From: Chamaecrista fasciculata
Lineage: Eukaryota > Streptophyta > Magnoliopsida > Fabales > Fabaceae
NCBI GenBank assembly: GCA_003254925.1
Contig: QANZ01016236.1
Location: 62,001 to 126,000, forward strand
Reading direction: 5' to 3'
DNA length: 64,000 nt
Numbering within the stretch: the stretch's first letter is position 1; each line of letters opens with the position of its first letter. The translations under genes were made by a program, and so were the position numbers. Below the pieces are notes generated by a model. The model saw only the letters and a list, made by a program, of their open reading frames with translations, had not been told where the DNA came from and did no database searches. Positions 11,948 to 22,789 of this stretch are shown here, one piece after another.

Positions 11948-13250
11948 GCAAAAGTATTATCGGTAACTCCAATGTATGAGGTCATTTTCAATTATACCCT
12001 CAATATTTTTTTTTGTCAATTATACCCTTGATGTTTTACATTTGAGTCAGTTATACCCGAACCCGACATTTTTTTTTTTTGTTTTAAGGTCCTTAAGTCT
12101 CCATTATTTAGAAATCCTCCATTCTCTTAAGATTTTTCTTTCACACGAGTCCTTAACTAATTACAGAACAATCTATTATGTTTGTCATCTTTAACGAATT
12201 AGTCTTGCAATTGAGAAACTCGAAAAATCTCTCCCATTTGTTTTTCACAGTTCCGGCAGCCACACACAAACTCGCCGATGAGTCTCAAATACAGAGAAAT
12301 CGAGCAAAAATACCAATAGGGTGAGAGAGACGATTGTAAGGAAAGGAAAAGAGATGAGAACGACGTAATTTAAGGGAGACCAGGAAGCTGAGGACGACGA
12401 CGAGAAAGACCATGTCGACAGAAACGAGGACAAAGTGGACGTCGATGATGAAGTGTGGTGGTGATGTTTTAGGATAACAGAAGGAGAGTTGTTAATGGCT
12501 TCTAAAGACCTGTTTGTTAAAGATAATAAACATTCAAGATAATAAACATTCTAGACTATTTTGTAGTTACTAGTTAGTTAGGGGTTGGGGTATAATTGAT
12601 TCAAGGCAAAAGACCCTTTCGAGCCCCTAACGTTTGCAGTGATTTTCAATTATGCCCCTAACGTTTCATTTGTGTCAGCTGTGCCCCCAATGTGAAACGT
12701 TAGTTTCAATTATGCCCCCAATTTTACTTGTGTGTCAATTTTTTGTTCTGAATTGAATCTGTGGCAAGATGACTGGATAAATAAAACATCTCTGGTCTAT
12801 TTTTTATACATCATGGCATTTCCTACGTGGATTTACATTCTCTAAACCAAAAAATCACTACCCTAAAATTTTTTTGACATCTTCATCTTCGCAAGCCTTA
12901 TACCACGTAGGAAATGCCATGATGGATTAAAAATAAATTAAGGATGTTTTATTTATCCAGTCATCTTGCCACATATTCAATTCAGAATAAAAAATTGACA
13001 CACAAGTAAAAAAATTGACACATCATCATTGAGTCAAAATTGAAGGCATAATTGAAACTAACGTTTCATATTGGGGGCACAACTGACACAAATGAAACGT
13101 TAGGGGCATAACTGAAAATCACCGCAAACGTTAGGGGCACGAAAAGGTTTTTCTCCTTGATTCAAATATGAAACGTTCAGGGTATAATTGACAAAAAAAA
13201 CGTTGATGGTACAACTAAAAATGACCTTATACGTTAGAGGTACCAACAAT
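11948..13250. mobile_element. Foldback element split by a nested MITE
   Basis: The left arm (about 11948-12070: 'gcaaaagtattatcggtaac...') and right arm (about 13160-13250: '...gttagaggtaccaaca') are imperfect inverse copies with repeated 'caattatacc' motifs. Between the arms, 12080-12540 is non-arm sequence, including a G/A-rich patch (12244-12470) that could be captured DNA, followed by a younger element at 12605-13156. Outer duplications are not clear. Confidence 0.6.
12605..13156. mobile_element. MITE with exact 9-bp TSD, nested
   Basis: The left end GGCAAAAGACCCTTTCGAGC and the right end (inverse GGAGAAAAACCTTTTCGTGC) are terminal inverted repeats that continue into 'cccctaacgttt' motifs. 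It is flanked by TTGATTCAA at 12596-12604 and 13157-13165, an exact 9-bp target-site duplication typical of Mutator-like elements. It sits inside the older element 11948-13250. A copy of its left arm recurs at 62363-62482. Confidence 0.92.
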
Positions 13251-14099
13251 ATATATTTTTTTTTTTGTGAAAAGTGAAAAATGATCAACTCTTGTTACAA
13301 AACAAAACTTGACTACACAGTTTGAGAAAGGAATAAACTTTTGATAAACATTAAAAGAACACATCTTCTCTTCTAAGAATCAAACAACAATAAATGTATT
13401 TTATCATCGTACATGTCAACTCTAAAATTATTGATAGATAAATCTTTTTTAATAATTTCTTAAAAAAATATTTCTCACTATATGAATCAGCTGGCGAACA
13501 AAGAAGATCTTTCAGCTTGCGAACCAAGAAGCACATACATTGATATTCTTCCTCTCCATCCCGTAAGATAAGAACAAAATCACTTCCGTCTTGTATTTTC
13601 TTATCAAAATGGCATACAAGCTAAAGATGACCTAGGTCTTGTGACTTCGAAGTAATAATCTATAGCTTATCTCATACGAATAATCGAGATGTGGGTTTTA
13701 TAATATTTCTCTAACAATCATGTCAACAAATAAAGACTATTAGTAGGAGATAATTAGTTGGAATTCGATATAAAAAGTCCAATTAATTTAACAATCCTCT
13801 TACCACCATCTTCACCCATGTATAGGGTGATTCAATATTTTTTTTTTGTTAAAAAAGTGTAGAGGAATAAGAAACATAAATTATCTAGTAGTATCAATGA
13901 ATTTCGATCAAAATTTTAAAATTTTTTTACAAGTAATACAATAATGAAAGAGAGTCATACTCATCTAATGATAGAATCAATACAATAACTAAGAATAATA
14001 TAAATCATAAGTGGAAGGATAAGATCAAGTATTAGCTTATTTTAATCACCTAGGGCGGTTTTAGACCATTACTTATCACATAGAAATGATAAAATATCA
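13251..14099. other. AT-rich spacer, no gene seen
   Basis: No recognisable coding region, RNA or element ends. Short open frames here are AT-driven. Confidence 0.4.
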
Positions 14100-14108
14100 T
14101 TTATTCTA

Positions 14109-14363
14109 GAGCAAACCCCCTTTTTGGTCCCTCAATTGTTACTGAGTCGAGGAATCGGTCCCTCAATTGTGGAAAACTACAACTCAGTCCCTCAATTGTA
14201 CAATCCCGTTTACGTTTTGGTCCCTCACGTCTGGTCCGTTAGTGATAGAGGTGTTAAGTGATGACGTGTCACCGTTATCTGCTTAGGTGGCCGTTAAATG
14301 CTTAGTTGAGGGACCAAATCCTTGACTCAGTAACAATTGAGGGACCAAAAAGGGGGTTTGCTC
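14109..14363. mobile_element. 255-bp MITE with exact 9-bp TSD
   Basis: Terminal inverted repeats of about 45 bp begin GAGCAAACCCCCTTTTTGGT. The flanks are TTTATTCTA at 14100-14108 and 14364-14372, an exact 9-bp duplication. Two further 255-bp copies lie in opposite orientation at 21353-21607 and 23297-23551. The high similarity of the three copies suggests recent activity. It encodes no protein; a Mutator-like transposase acting in trans is the likely source of movement. Confidence 0.95.
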
Positions 14364-14424
14364 TTTATTCTAATCAATATAAGAACACAAAACATTCTTT
14401 GGATGAGGTAGTGAGCTAAAACGG

Positions 14425-14993
14425 TAGAAGTATTTGTGGTAGTTCAAAATATGAAGTCAATTTTAATTGTATTTTTAATTTTTTTTAATTAATTATACTC
14501 TCAAAATATGTGAGTAGTTTTATATCCAAAATATTTTAGGTTAACCAATCTTTTCTTTTGTTAATTGTACTCTTAGTACAATAGACTCAAATGTTAAATA
14601 TGGAAGGTACAATTAATTCAAATAAACTTTGGGTTAGTCTAAGATGCAAAGTTTTATTATTGACATGAAATGTAATTATTGATGTGGCATAATTATAGTC
14701 ATTAATATAATTTAATGCTGAAAAATAATAAAAAATAATAATTTTTTCAACCAATTAAAACTGTGTATGGAGTCACATCATAACTAACTCTTCCACGTGT
14801 CATTATATTATTGGCTCATAACTCATTGTATCCCATATCAAGAATCAAACTTTGCATTATAGACTCACCATAAACTTTGAGCGTATAGCTAAAACTAATC
14901 TCATATTTTGATGATATAATTTATCAAAAATAAATTTTTGAAAGTATAACTAAAATTAACCTAATTGTTTAAGATACTAAAAATACTTTTGTG
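14425..14993. mobile_element. Foldback element
   Basis: Left arm '..agaagtatttgtggtagttc' and right arm '..gatactaaaaatacttttgt' are diverged inverse copies of the 'GGCAAAAGTACTTTTGGTA' type, with 'aattatactct' motifs in both arms. It is old: the arms are gapped and no duplication is evident. Confidence 0.5.
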
Positions 14994-15479
14994 AGACTTA
15001 AAACTTAAAACGGTTTGAGTTAAAAAAATATTCTTCTGGGCACAAAAACAATAAATAAAGAAAAATAAAAAATGATTAACTTTCAAACAGAAATTGCATT
15101 AAAATATGGCGTAGTTTCATAAGACCACGTGTGGACCTGTACTTGTTAGTTGTTGATACTGATATACTTGAAAAAGCATAATTTTATTTCTTAAAAAAAA
15201 AAACTGTTGGCTATAATATGAAACAAAATTTTCAATCCCAGCCCAGCCTACAATAATACAATAATATAGTTCAAACTTCAAAATAGAATAGAGCGGTTCC
15301 GTTAGAAAAAGAAAATCCAAACAATATTTTGAAACCACGGGATTTTAGGCGGTCGGTGACCGGCACGTGTCTGTGCCACTTGGCCGTTACAACCTCGTCC
15401 TTCCATTCTTGTCAGTTATTTTTGGCATTTTATCGTTAAATCATTTTAAATTTTAGAGTATATAATAATATAATAAAAA

Positions 15480-15865
15480 GGGTAAATTACACTTTGGTAC
15501 CCTTTGGTTTGACCCGATTTCACTTTGGTACCCTGTGATTTGATACTTGACACTTTGGTACCCTGTGGTATTCTCCATTAACACTTTGGTACCCTTTGGA
15601 GCTATTTTGTAATTTTAACCATAATAAATTTTACAAAAATTACATATTGACCCCAAAAATACCCTATTTGTAATTTTTTGAAAATTTTTTGGGGTCAATA
15701 TGTAATTTTTGCAAAATTTGTTATGGTTAAAATTACAAAATAACTCCAAAAGGTACCAAAGTGTTAATGGAGAATACCCCAGGGTACCAAAGTGTCAAGT
15801 TTCAAACCACAGGGTACCAAAGTGAAATAGGGTCAAACCACAGGGTACCAAAGTGTAATTTACCC
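15480..15865. mobile_element. MITE, near-perfect palindrome, exact 9-bp TSD
   Basis: The whole element folds back on itself around about 15680. Each arm carries four 'cactttggtaccct' motifs spaced about 30-35 bp apart. The ends are GGGTAAATTACAC and its exact inverse. It is flanked by TAATAAAAA at 15471-15479 and 15866-15874. A related element with a non-palindromic insert lies at 59810-60304. Confidence 0.95.
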
Positions 15866-16858
15866 TAATAAAAATAAGTTAACAATTCAATCCCTAAAAA
15901 ATTATCAATATGATAATTTGATTATTGAAATATTAAAATATATAATTCAGTTTTTAAAATATTTAAAGTTTAAACAATATACTTGTGCATTTCATAACTA
16001 AAAACTATTGTGATTGATTTAAAAATATATTGTTTTAATTTTCGATGACTAAATTTTATATTTCAATCTCTTAAGAATTAAGTTGTCAATTTAATGATTT
16101 TTCAAGAATTAAATTATTAATTTACTCACGCATTTAAACTACTAGGGGCTTTACGTGTCCTAACGGGCACGCAAATATGTATGCAAAATAAATAAGGGAC
16201 TAAATTGTTAACTTAGTAAAGAAAGAGAGACCAAATAGTAAATTTTCTCTTATTTTTAATTTTATAGACTATAGTTTTAAAGATAAACGACCAGAAAGGG
16301 GTGGAGCCATATAATATAAGATAATAATTTAGTTTAATCTGTTATAAGCATTTATAGAGATCTAATAATAAGTCTGATATATTTTAAATTTTATTATCAT
16401 TATAGTTAATAATTATTAAGAAAAAATTAAAAATAAATGTTTTTTCACATCTCAATTAATATATTTACTTAAGTTATTCTTATATTTCAAGAGATATCTG
16501 AATTTTATAGTTTTTTGTAACTAAATTACAAAATTTGCAAATTTTTAGAGATTATATTATTATTTATTAGTTTATTTGTAAGAAAACAGTTTTGTAAATT
16601 TCGAAGAAAAAAAGTAATAGCATAGAAGCCTAATCTGATTAGAAGTTTGGTAGTGCCGGATTCAAACATTATTCTGGTTCAGTATTTTCTGCTTCTTGAT
16701 AATTTAATATCTTTAAAAAATTCCAATTTTTATTTTTTATAGTTAAAACTGATTTTCTATTTTATTGTCAACTAAAATTAACTGACACTTGATATTATAT
16801 CATTTGAAAACAAATATGTTTAGTAGAGTTTTCACCAAAAAAAAATATTTAGTAGAGT

Positions 16859-16959
16859 GCAGTTATCCTTACTAGGAGACTCACCCACCATAGTTAGATG
16901 CGCGACTCGGGTCGAGTCTGGAATAATCAAGGAGTGACCTTGAATACTGGACATGCAAC
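16859..16959 (+). mobile_element. Possible short SINE-like insertion
   Basis: About 100 bp of more GC-rich sequence with a B-box-like GGGTCGAGTCTGG at about 16910. It is flanked by imperfect repeats: AAATATTTAGTAGAGT before and AAATATATTTAATAGAGT after. This would fit a retroposed insert, but the boxes are weak. Confidence 0.45.
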
Positions 16960-17268
16960 TAAAAAAATATATTTAATAGAGTAAATATATTTATCTCAAT
17001 TAATATATTTAATTTCTAGAGATGTACTTATATTTTCAGTTAAATAAATTAGTTTTTTTTATCTAAAATGTATTCTAAAACTAATCGTAAGAAAATATAT
17101 TTTGTAAATGTTTTCTTTTTTAAAAAAATTCAATAGCATAGGGAGCCTAATCTGATTAGAAGTTTGATAGTGCAGGATTCTAACATTATTCGTTATCTCT
17201 TGCTTCTTGATCATTTCGTATCTTTCCAAAATTCCAATTCTTCTATAGTTTAAATAAATTTACCATTT

Positions 17269-17467
17269 AGCCAAGAAAGATCGGCCCAGTTGGTAAGGAA
17301 TCAACTCATAATCTACAAAGTCGTGAGTTTGAATCCCACTACCGATGTAAAGGTCTTGTTGGTAGGCGATCTGTAAGTATCTCTGTAAGCTCTCATAGAA
17401 CTTTGAGGCTTGCCCTAGTCTTGGTGAGCCCCGGGGCCCAACTCACCCAAACTTCCGCCTATCAAAA
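17269..17467 (+). mobile_element. tRNA-derived SINE with 17-bp TSD
   Basis: It has an A-box-like CAGTTGGTAAGG (about 17288) and a B-box-like GAGTTTGAATCCCAC (about 17325), then a tRNA-unrelated body and a short A tail. AAATAAATTTACCATTT flanks it at 17252-17268 and 17468-17484, exactly repeated over 17 bases. It inserted into the second copy of the 16440-17560 duplication, so the first copy serves as an approximate empty site. Confidence 0.93.
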
Positions 17468-17889
17468 AAATAAATTTACCATTTTATTGTTATGTCTTAA
17501 CTAAAATTAACTAAAACTTATCATATATGATCCCGAAAACAATGTAATTTTTTCTACTAAAAAAATTAAACTTGTTTTAAACATGCGTTGTTCTTAAAAA
17601 ATCATAATAGATTATTATAACAGAATAATTAACTAACGTAATATATAAACTTGAAATTGAAATATATAATGTCTATCTCTATCTCCACGAAATCAAAACC
17701 AAAATCGTTCACGTAATGCTTGCCAGTTGCCAGCCTGGCCCCACTCTCAAACCTTTTAACTTATCCTCTCAACTCTCAACCGTCATAACTTAAATCAAAT
17801 TCTCGTTTATCATCATCTCACCTAAATTATCGCGATATTCTCGATATTACAATTACAACTAATTTACAAGTCAAATACTTTCCTTTCTA

Positions 17890-18411
17890 AGAGAACATTT
17901 ACTTTGTGGTCCTTAAGTTGTTGCTGAGTCAACAATTTAGTCATTGAATTGTAGGAAATTACGAATTAGTTCTTGAATTTTACATCATCGTCAACTTTTT
18001 TTGGTCTCTAAATTGTAGAAAAGTACAAATTAGTCCATGAGTTTTACATCACCGTCAACCTTTTGGTTCTTGAATTGTAAAAAAATACGAAGCGATCCTT
18101 GAATTTTACACCACTGTCAACCTTTTAGTCCCTGAATGTGGTGTAAAGATCCACAACGATTAACAACTCAGGGACCAAAAGATTGATTGTGATGTAAAAT
18201 TCAAAGACTGATTCATATTTTCGTACAATTCAAGGATCAAAAAGTTGACGATGGTGTAAAATGCAGGGACTAATTTGTATTTTCTTACAATCCAAGAACC
18301 AAAAGATTGACGATGGTGTAAAATTCAGGGACTGATTCATATATTTTTTATAATTCAAAGAGTAAATTGTTGACTCAATAACAATTCAGGAAAAAAAAAA
18401 TATTTTCTCTC
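17890..18411. mobile_element. Foldback element with about 60-bp internal units
   Basis: The left half repeats a unit of the form 'ggtcctt/tgaattgta..aaattacgaattagt..tgaattttacatcatcgtcaac', about 60 bp long, three to four times. The right half is the inverse set. The outer ends 'gttgttgctgagtcaacaattta' and 'taaattgttgactcaataacaa' match as inverted repeats. It ends about 230 bp upstream of the MYB TATA box, so it forms part of that gene's upstream region. Confidence 0.75.
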
Positions 18412-18641
18412 CCTTTTAATTTCAGCAACTTCCATTCCACCATCAACGAACTTCCCGAGTGAGTTTTTATACCGCCGAGAATTTCGTTGGATTCTGAGTA
18501 ACATACGTCGCCTACGTGGCAATGACTGGTGGTTATACAGCTGTAAATTAATGTAACCGGTAATCGAATAGTACCGGTTTGCGTATTATATCTTACCTGT
18601 TTCAGTTAACCGGCTGTGTCAGTTACCCTAACCCCTCTCTT

Positions 18642-18647
18642 TATAAA
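18642..18647 (+). promoter_or_regulatory. TATA box of the MYB gene
   Basis: TATAAA in 'ctctttataaacctctcc', about 140 bp before the ATG at 18787 and followed by a CT-rich leader typical of plant 5' UTRs. It argues that an in-frame ATG at 18616 lies upstream of the transcript and is not used. Confidence 0.7.
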
Positions 18648-18786
18648 CCTCTCCCTAATTTCTTCATTCTCTGCTTCTCTCTCAAAAACAGAGGCTCCTC
18701 CTCTTCCAAAAAAAAAAACTCTGAATCGTCTTTTTCATATTTTAGGGCTTTTCGTTTTCGTGTTTGTTCGTCTTCTTCATTCATCA

Positions 18787-19599
18787 ATGGTAATTCAAGA
18801 TTTAACAACGGAGGCTGCGTTGTTGGGAGATGTGGATCGGGTCAAAGGTCCATGGAGCCCCGAGGAAGACGACATGTTGAAGAAACTGGTGGTGCTTCAC
18901 GGCGCGAGAAATTGGTCGGTGATTAGTAAAGCGATTCCCGGACGGTCGGGAAAATCGTGCCGTCTACGGTGGTGCAATCAGCTGTCGCCGGAGGTTGAGC
19001 GCGGCGCGTTCTCGCCGGAGGAAGACGAGATCATCGTTCGCGCTCACGCGAAATACGGTAACAAATGGGCCACCATAGCTAAACTCCTCAACGGCCGTAC
19101 GGATAACTCGATTAAGAACCACTGGAACTCCACCTTGAAGCGAAAACACTCCGCCGTGATCTCCGACGGCGACGGCGACGATCTGTTTCTCCGACCGGCG
19201 AAACGGCCGGCGAAAGATTTTCAATCTCCGGCGATTCCGTCGGTGGATCATTGTCGGAGCCCTAGCAGTCAATCTGGATCGGATGTGAGCGATTCGGGAC
19301 TCCAGGTAGTCTCTTCGTCGAATCTGATTCGAAATTTTGCGAGAACGGCTCCGATTTTGAAAAACGAACCGTCGACGGAATTGACTCTGTCTCTTGCTAG
19401 AACGGAAGAATCGACGGAGAATGAGAAGAAGAAGAAGAAGCAGCCATTATTATCTGCGTCGGAAATAATGTCGTTATCATCGTCTATAGAGAGAAAATAC
19501 AGTGATAGTGGAATGATGGCAACACTTGGGCCTGAGCTATTGACAGTGATGCAGGAGATGATAAGAGACGAGGTGAGAAATTACATTGCGGCATTATGA
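18787..19599 (+). CDS. R2R3-MYB transcription factor, MYB44/73 group
   Basis: Single-exon gene of 270 residues. R2 covers about residues 19-68 with Trp23, Trp43 and Trp62. R3 covers about 71-119, with the first Trp replaced by Phe75 as usual in plants, then Trp94 and Trp113. The [19 protein letters not shown] end of R3 is typical of subgroup 22 (MYB44, 70, 73, 77). The C-terminal part has LTLSL (199-203), an LxLxL EAR-type repression motif, and a conserved block at 248-267 ([14 protein letters not shown]) like the subgroup 22 VVQEMI..EVRSYM motif. The usual TGLYMSP motif is not evident, and the protein is shorter than the 300-320 residues of the Arabidopsis members. These factors act in ABA, auxin and stress responses. 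The start is chosen by the TATA box position and the MYB-family N-terminus. No intron is needed, as in that subgroup. Confidence 0.92.
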   Translation: MVIQDLTTEAALLGDVDRVKGPWSPEEDDMLKKLVVLHGARNWSVISKAIPGRSGKSCRLRWCNQLSPEVERGAFSPEEDEIIVRAHAKYGNKWATIAKLLNGRTDNSIKNHWNSTLKRKHSAVISDGDGDDLFLRPAKRPAKDFQSPAIPSVDHCRSPSSQSGSDVSDSGLQVVSSSNLIRNFARTAPILKNEPSTELTLSLARTEESTENEKKKKKQPLLSASEIMSLSSSIERKYSDSGMMATLGPELLTVMQEMIRDEVRNYIAAL

Positions 19600-20011
19600 T
19601 TTGAATATGGATATTGGGATGAGGACAGAGATTTTGGTATTTGGAAGTCGATTTTTTAGGGTGTACATATATATGATGGAATCAGAGAGCTGGGAAATTC
19701 AAATTTGAGATGAACATATACATGTTGAACCTTGTGAGTTTATTATTGTTATGACCATAATGATAGATTGAAATTCAAAGATGGGAATGGTTTTGTTTTG
19801 GAAGGGTTATTATTGAGAGGAAGATGAATAATGGTACGGTGAGTGTATTGGACGTACTACTCTAACGGCACTGGTTTACTGTTTGTTTGGTTGTGTGCCG
19901 TTGTCATATTTTGATTATGGTGATGCTTCGACTCATTGGACACTTTAGCTTTGTATCCATATAAAATTATAGGCTCATCAAACAGAAAACAAAAATAGGA
20001 GGAAAAAAAAA

Positions 20012-20268
20012 TTTACACTAATTGTTAATTTTTTTTATTGTCAATTCCTCTCGAATATTTTATATTTTGATTAATTGTCAATTATTAACCACATAATCTA
20101 AGTAGCTAATTATATAATTTAAAATCAATAGAAAAATATATTTAAATTTTAACTTCAATTGAAAAACAAAATGTAATTTTTTGTTAATTTATTGAAAGAA
20201 GTAAGTTAAAGAATAAAATTAACTCAAAATATAAAATATTAGGGACGGAATTGATAATTAGTGTAAAG
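20012..20268. mobile_element. Foldback remnant
   Basis: The left 'tttacactaattgttaatt' and right 'gataattagtgtaaagtttg' are inverse copies. The inner arms share 'aatattttatattttga' against 'caaaatataaaatatt'. It lies in the 3' flank of the MYB gene. It is small and diverged; the edges are approximate. Confidence 0.55.
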
Positions 20269-20629
20269 TTTGAAGACCAAATTATTATTTTGTCAAAATA
20301 GTTTGTCTCAACTCTTGAAACTGAGAAAAAAAATAATTACATTATATATTATTTTTATTTAAATAAGTGTTTTATAAGAATCTCTCACCTCAATCACATC
20401 CACAATTTCCTACGTTCAAATCTCTTTTACTTTTTTCGGCCAAAAAAAACATCTCTTCTATTTTTGTCATCTCTTATATTAAGTCTTTAATTTTAATTTG
20501 TTCCTATTCAATCTTTTTTATTAATTTTTTTTTAAAAAAACACTTTATTAAAAATAATTTAGAAGTTAAAACCATTTAAATCATATAGTCCAAGTTATTA
20601 TTTATTAATTCAATTTGATTAAATAAATT

Positions 20630-20799
20630 TTCTTTTGGTATAAACCAAGAGTGAAGGGTATCCACGTAATGATAAATCCTTTTGCTATGGGTTTTCTACT
20701 TAAGGATAAACAGTTAGCGACAAAATACTTTTCATACTCAAAAGTGAGATTCGAACTCCCACCACTATTTGATTAAAGGACCACTGGACCATACTCATA
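20630..20799 (-). mobile_element. tRNA-derived SINE, minus orientation
   Basis: Read on the minus strand it begins with an A-box-like TGGTCCAGTGG, has a B-box-like GGGAGTTCGAATCTCAC and ends in a T/A-rich tail. The flanks are AAATAAATT (20621-20629 and 20800-20808). Its body matches the SINE at 45843-45976 ('agtatg.aaagtatt.tg' followed by 'cttaagt.gaa'), so both belong to one family. Confidence 0.8.
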
Positions 20800-21352
20800 A
20801 AATAAATTATTTTTAATCACTCATTTAAAAAATCATTTCAATACGAGTAATCCAATTAGAAACAATTATTTGAAATCACCTAAATTATCTAACACGCTCT
20901 CTTAATTTACCTATTGGAGATTGATTTAAAGAGAACCCAGCATTATAGGCCCACATGGACGCCTAGTCAAATTTCGCTGCTGCGAGTCGGCTCCAAAGTT
21001 TCCTTAAAGTTTCAAGTGACATGATTAAAATATTTTTAAACACGAATCATATAACAAGTAATGAATGATTAGACACATTTGGAGCCTATGGGCCGTTGCA
21101 ATGAATGATATTTATAAAGATAAAATTTATTTCTTATTTTTAAATTTGTAATGAGTTAATTAATCACTCTCTAAATAATTAAAATATATATTATGATCTC
21201 TAAAATGATAGAATTGTAGATGATTTGGTTCTTAGAAAATCATTTTACTAAAGAACATGAACATTAACGTTTGATGTGCCCTTTTAATAAATGATGTGAA
21301 TCTGTTAAATGTTTATTTGACTTTTATATCTTTAGAGTCAGATTAAAAACAA
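20800..21352. other. AT-rich spacer, no gene seen
   Basis: Nothing recognisable on either strand apart from AT-rich sequence. Confidence 0.4.
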
Positions 21353-21607
21353 GAGCAAATCCCCTTTATGGTCCCTCAATTGTTACTGAGTCGAGGAATC
21401 GGTCCCTCAATTGTGGGAAACTACAACTCAGTTCCTCAATTGTACAATCCCGTTTACGTTTTGGTCCCTCACGTCTGGTCCGTTAGTGATAGAGGTGTTA
21501 AGTGATGACGTGTCACCGTTATCTGCTTAGGTGGCCGTTAAATGCTTAGTTGAGGGACCAAATCCTCGACTCAGTAACAATTGAGGGACCAAAAAGGGGG
21601 TTTGCTC
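21353..21607. mobile_element. 255-bp MITE copy 2
   Basis: Same family and same orientation as 14109-14363, with only a few base changes (for example GAGCAAATCCCCTTTATGG at its left end). It forms the left terminus of the composite element. Confidence 0.93.
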
Positions 21608-22059
21608 AAATTAATATCCAACTCATTTCCACTTGACACCTCATTCAAACTACTCTCTTGCAATTTGGTCCCAAAACCCCTAAATCCCCTAAAACTTTTT
21701 TTAATCATCTTCTTCATCTTTTTCATCTTCTTCATTCATTTTAGTCCCAAATCCTAAAATTAAAATTGTAAAGTATCCCTAAACCCCTAAATCCCCTAAA
21801 ACTTTTTTTAATCCTCTTCTTCATCTTTTTCATCTTCTTCATTCATTTTAGTCCCAAATCCTAAAAATAAAATTGTAAAGTATCCCAAAACCTTTCCAAA
21901 CATTCCAATTTAGTCCTTAAATGTATTAAAAACCCTAAAACCCTAAACCCTAAAAAAAATCTACTTTGAGTTCATTCATTTTATCCCATTATTCTCAATT
22001 TATTAAATCATAATTAAAAAAAACATTTTAGTCCCTGAACCCTAATTTCTTCATCTTCA

Positions 22060-22562
22060 TCTTCATCCTCATTCCTCTCTCATCTTTCATTCCTCACCGC
22101 CGATCCTACTGCTTCAACCAAATCCTCAAACATCAAAATGGCTCGATTCTTCAAATCCTTAAACATTCTCTCGCTCGATTCTTCAATTTCTGGGTTTGAT
22201 TTCAAGTTCACAACCATTTTGGGCGTCGCGAGATACATTCATTCATTTCTTAGGGTTCGAATTCGAATTAGGGGAGAAAGTTTGGGGTTTCTTTCGATTT
22301 CGAAGAAATTCCGAGAGAATGCCTGCGACTGATGATGAAAACTCGTCGTCGCCGTCGTCGTTTACCCATTTCGGCCGTTCGCTTTTGAGTCTCTGTCGCG
22401 ACCATCAGGTTCACTCCATGGAAAGCTCAACGACGCCACATGTTCACTCTGTCGCGACTTGCTTTCTCTCTCATGAGTCTCTAAGCTTCTCGATTCCTTC
22501 CTTCGCTGCCACGAGAGATTTTCGGCTGATGAATGATGATGATGATGATGATGATATGAACT
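22060..22562 (+). pseudogene. Captured 5' fragment of a ROH1/BPS1-like (DUF793) gene
   Basis: The region begins like a plant 5' UTR (CT- and TTC-rich, 22060-22130). An ATG at 22319 opens MPATDDENSSSPSSF, followed by THFGRSLLSLCRDHQVHSME (22364-22423). MPATD..GS..PF.S.GRSLLSLRRDQVHSME is how I remember the N-terminus of ROH1/BYPASS1-related proteins of about 400 residues. Here the similarity stops after about 40 codons and the frame runs into GAT repeats (Asp-rich tail, to the stop near 22562). It is therefore a gene fragment carried between transposon arms, not a working gene. Upstream in-frame ATGs at 22138 and 22196 probably lie in the captured leader. Confidence 0.65.
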
Positions 22563-22789
22563 GATGATGAACTGAATTTTTTTTTTAATTTTTGGATGAT
22601 GAACTGATGAATGATGATGATGATGATATGAACTGATGATGAACTAATTTTTTTTAATCAAGAATTGATGAATTGATGAAACTTGTGTAATCTTTGGTGA
22701 TTTCTGGTTGTGTAGTTTTAGGGTTTTGTGGTTTGGGGTTTGGAGTGGATGAGAAGATGAAGATGATGAAAGATGATGAAAGATGAAGA

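Larger units (their letters stand above)
16440..17560. repeat. Diverged direct duplication, about 0.5 kb unit
   Basis: The segment from about 16450 to 16800 recurs at about 16990 to 17540. Shared landmarks are 'ctcaattaatatattta', 'gagcctaatctgattagaag' (near 16625 and 17138) and 'aactaaaattaact'. The second copy is interrupted by the SINE at 17269-17467, and the spacer between copies holds a short tRNA-like insertion (16859-16959). No gene is carried. Confidence 0.75.

Noticed and set aside
17890..18411. Regularly spaced direct repeats resembling a CRISPR array
   Set aside because: The units are inverted about a centre, the spacers are not unique, and the genome is a plant nucleus.
18616..18786. 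In-frame N-terminal extension of the MYB protein
   Set aside because: The ATG at 18616 lies upstream of the TATA box at 18642, and the extra residues are unlike any MYB N-terminus.
22138..22562. Open frames as a functional gene
   Set aside because: They lie between transposon arms, and the protein similarity stops after about 40 codons and runs into an Asp repeat.
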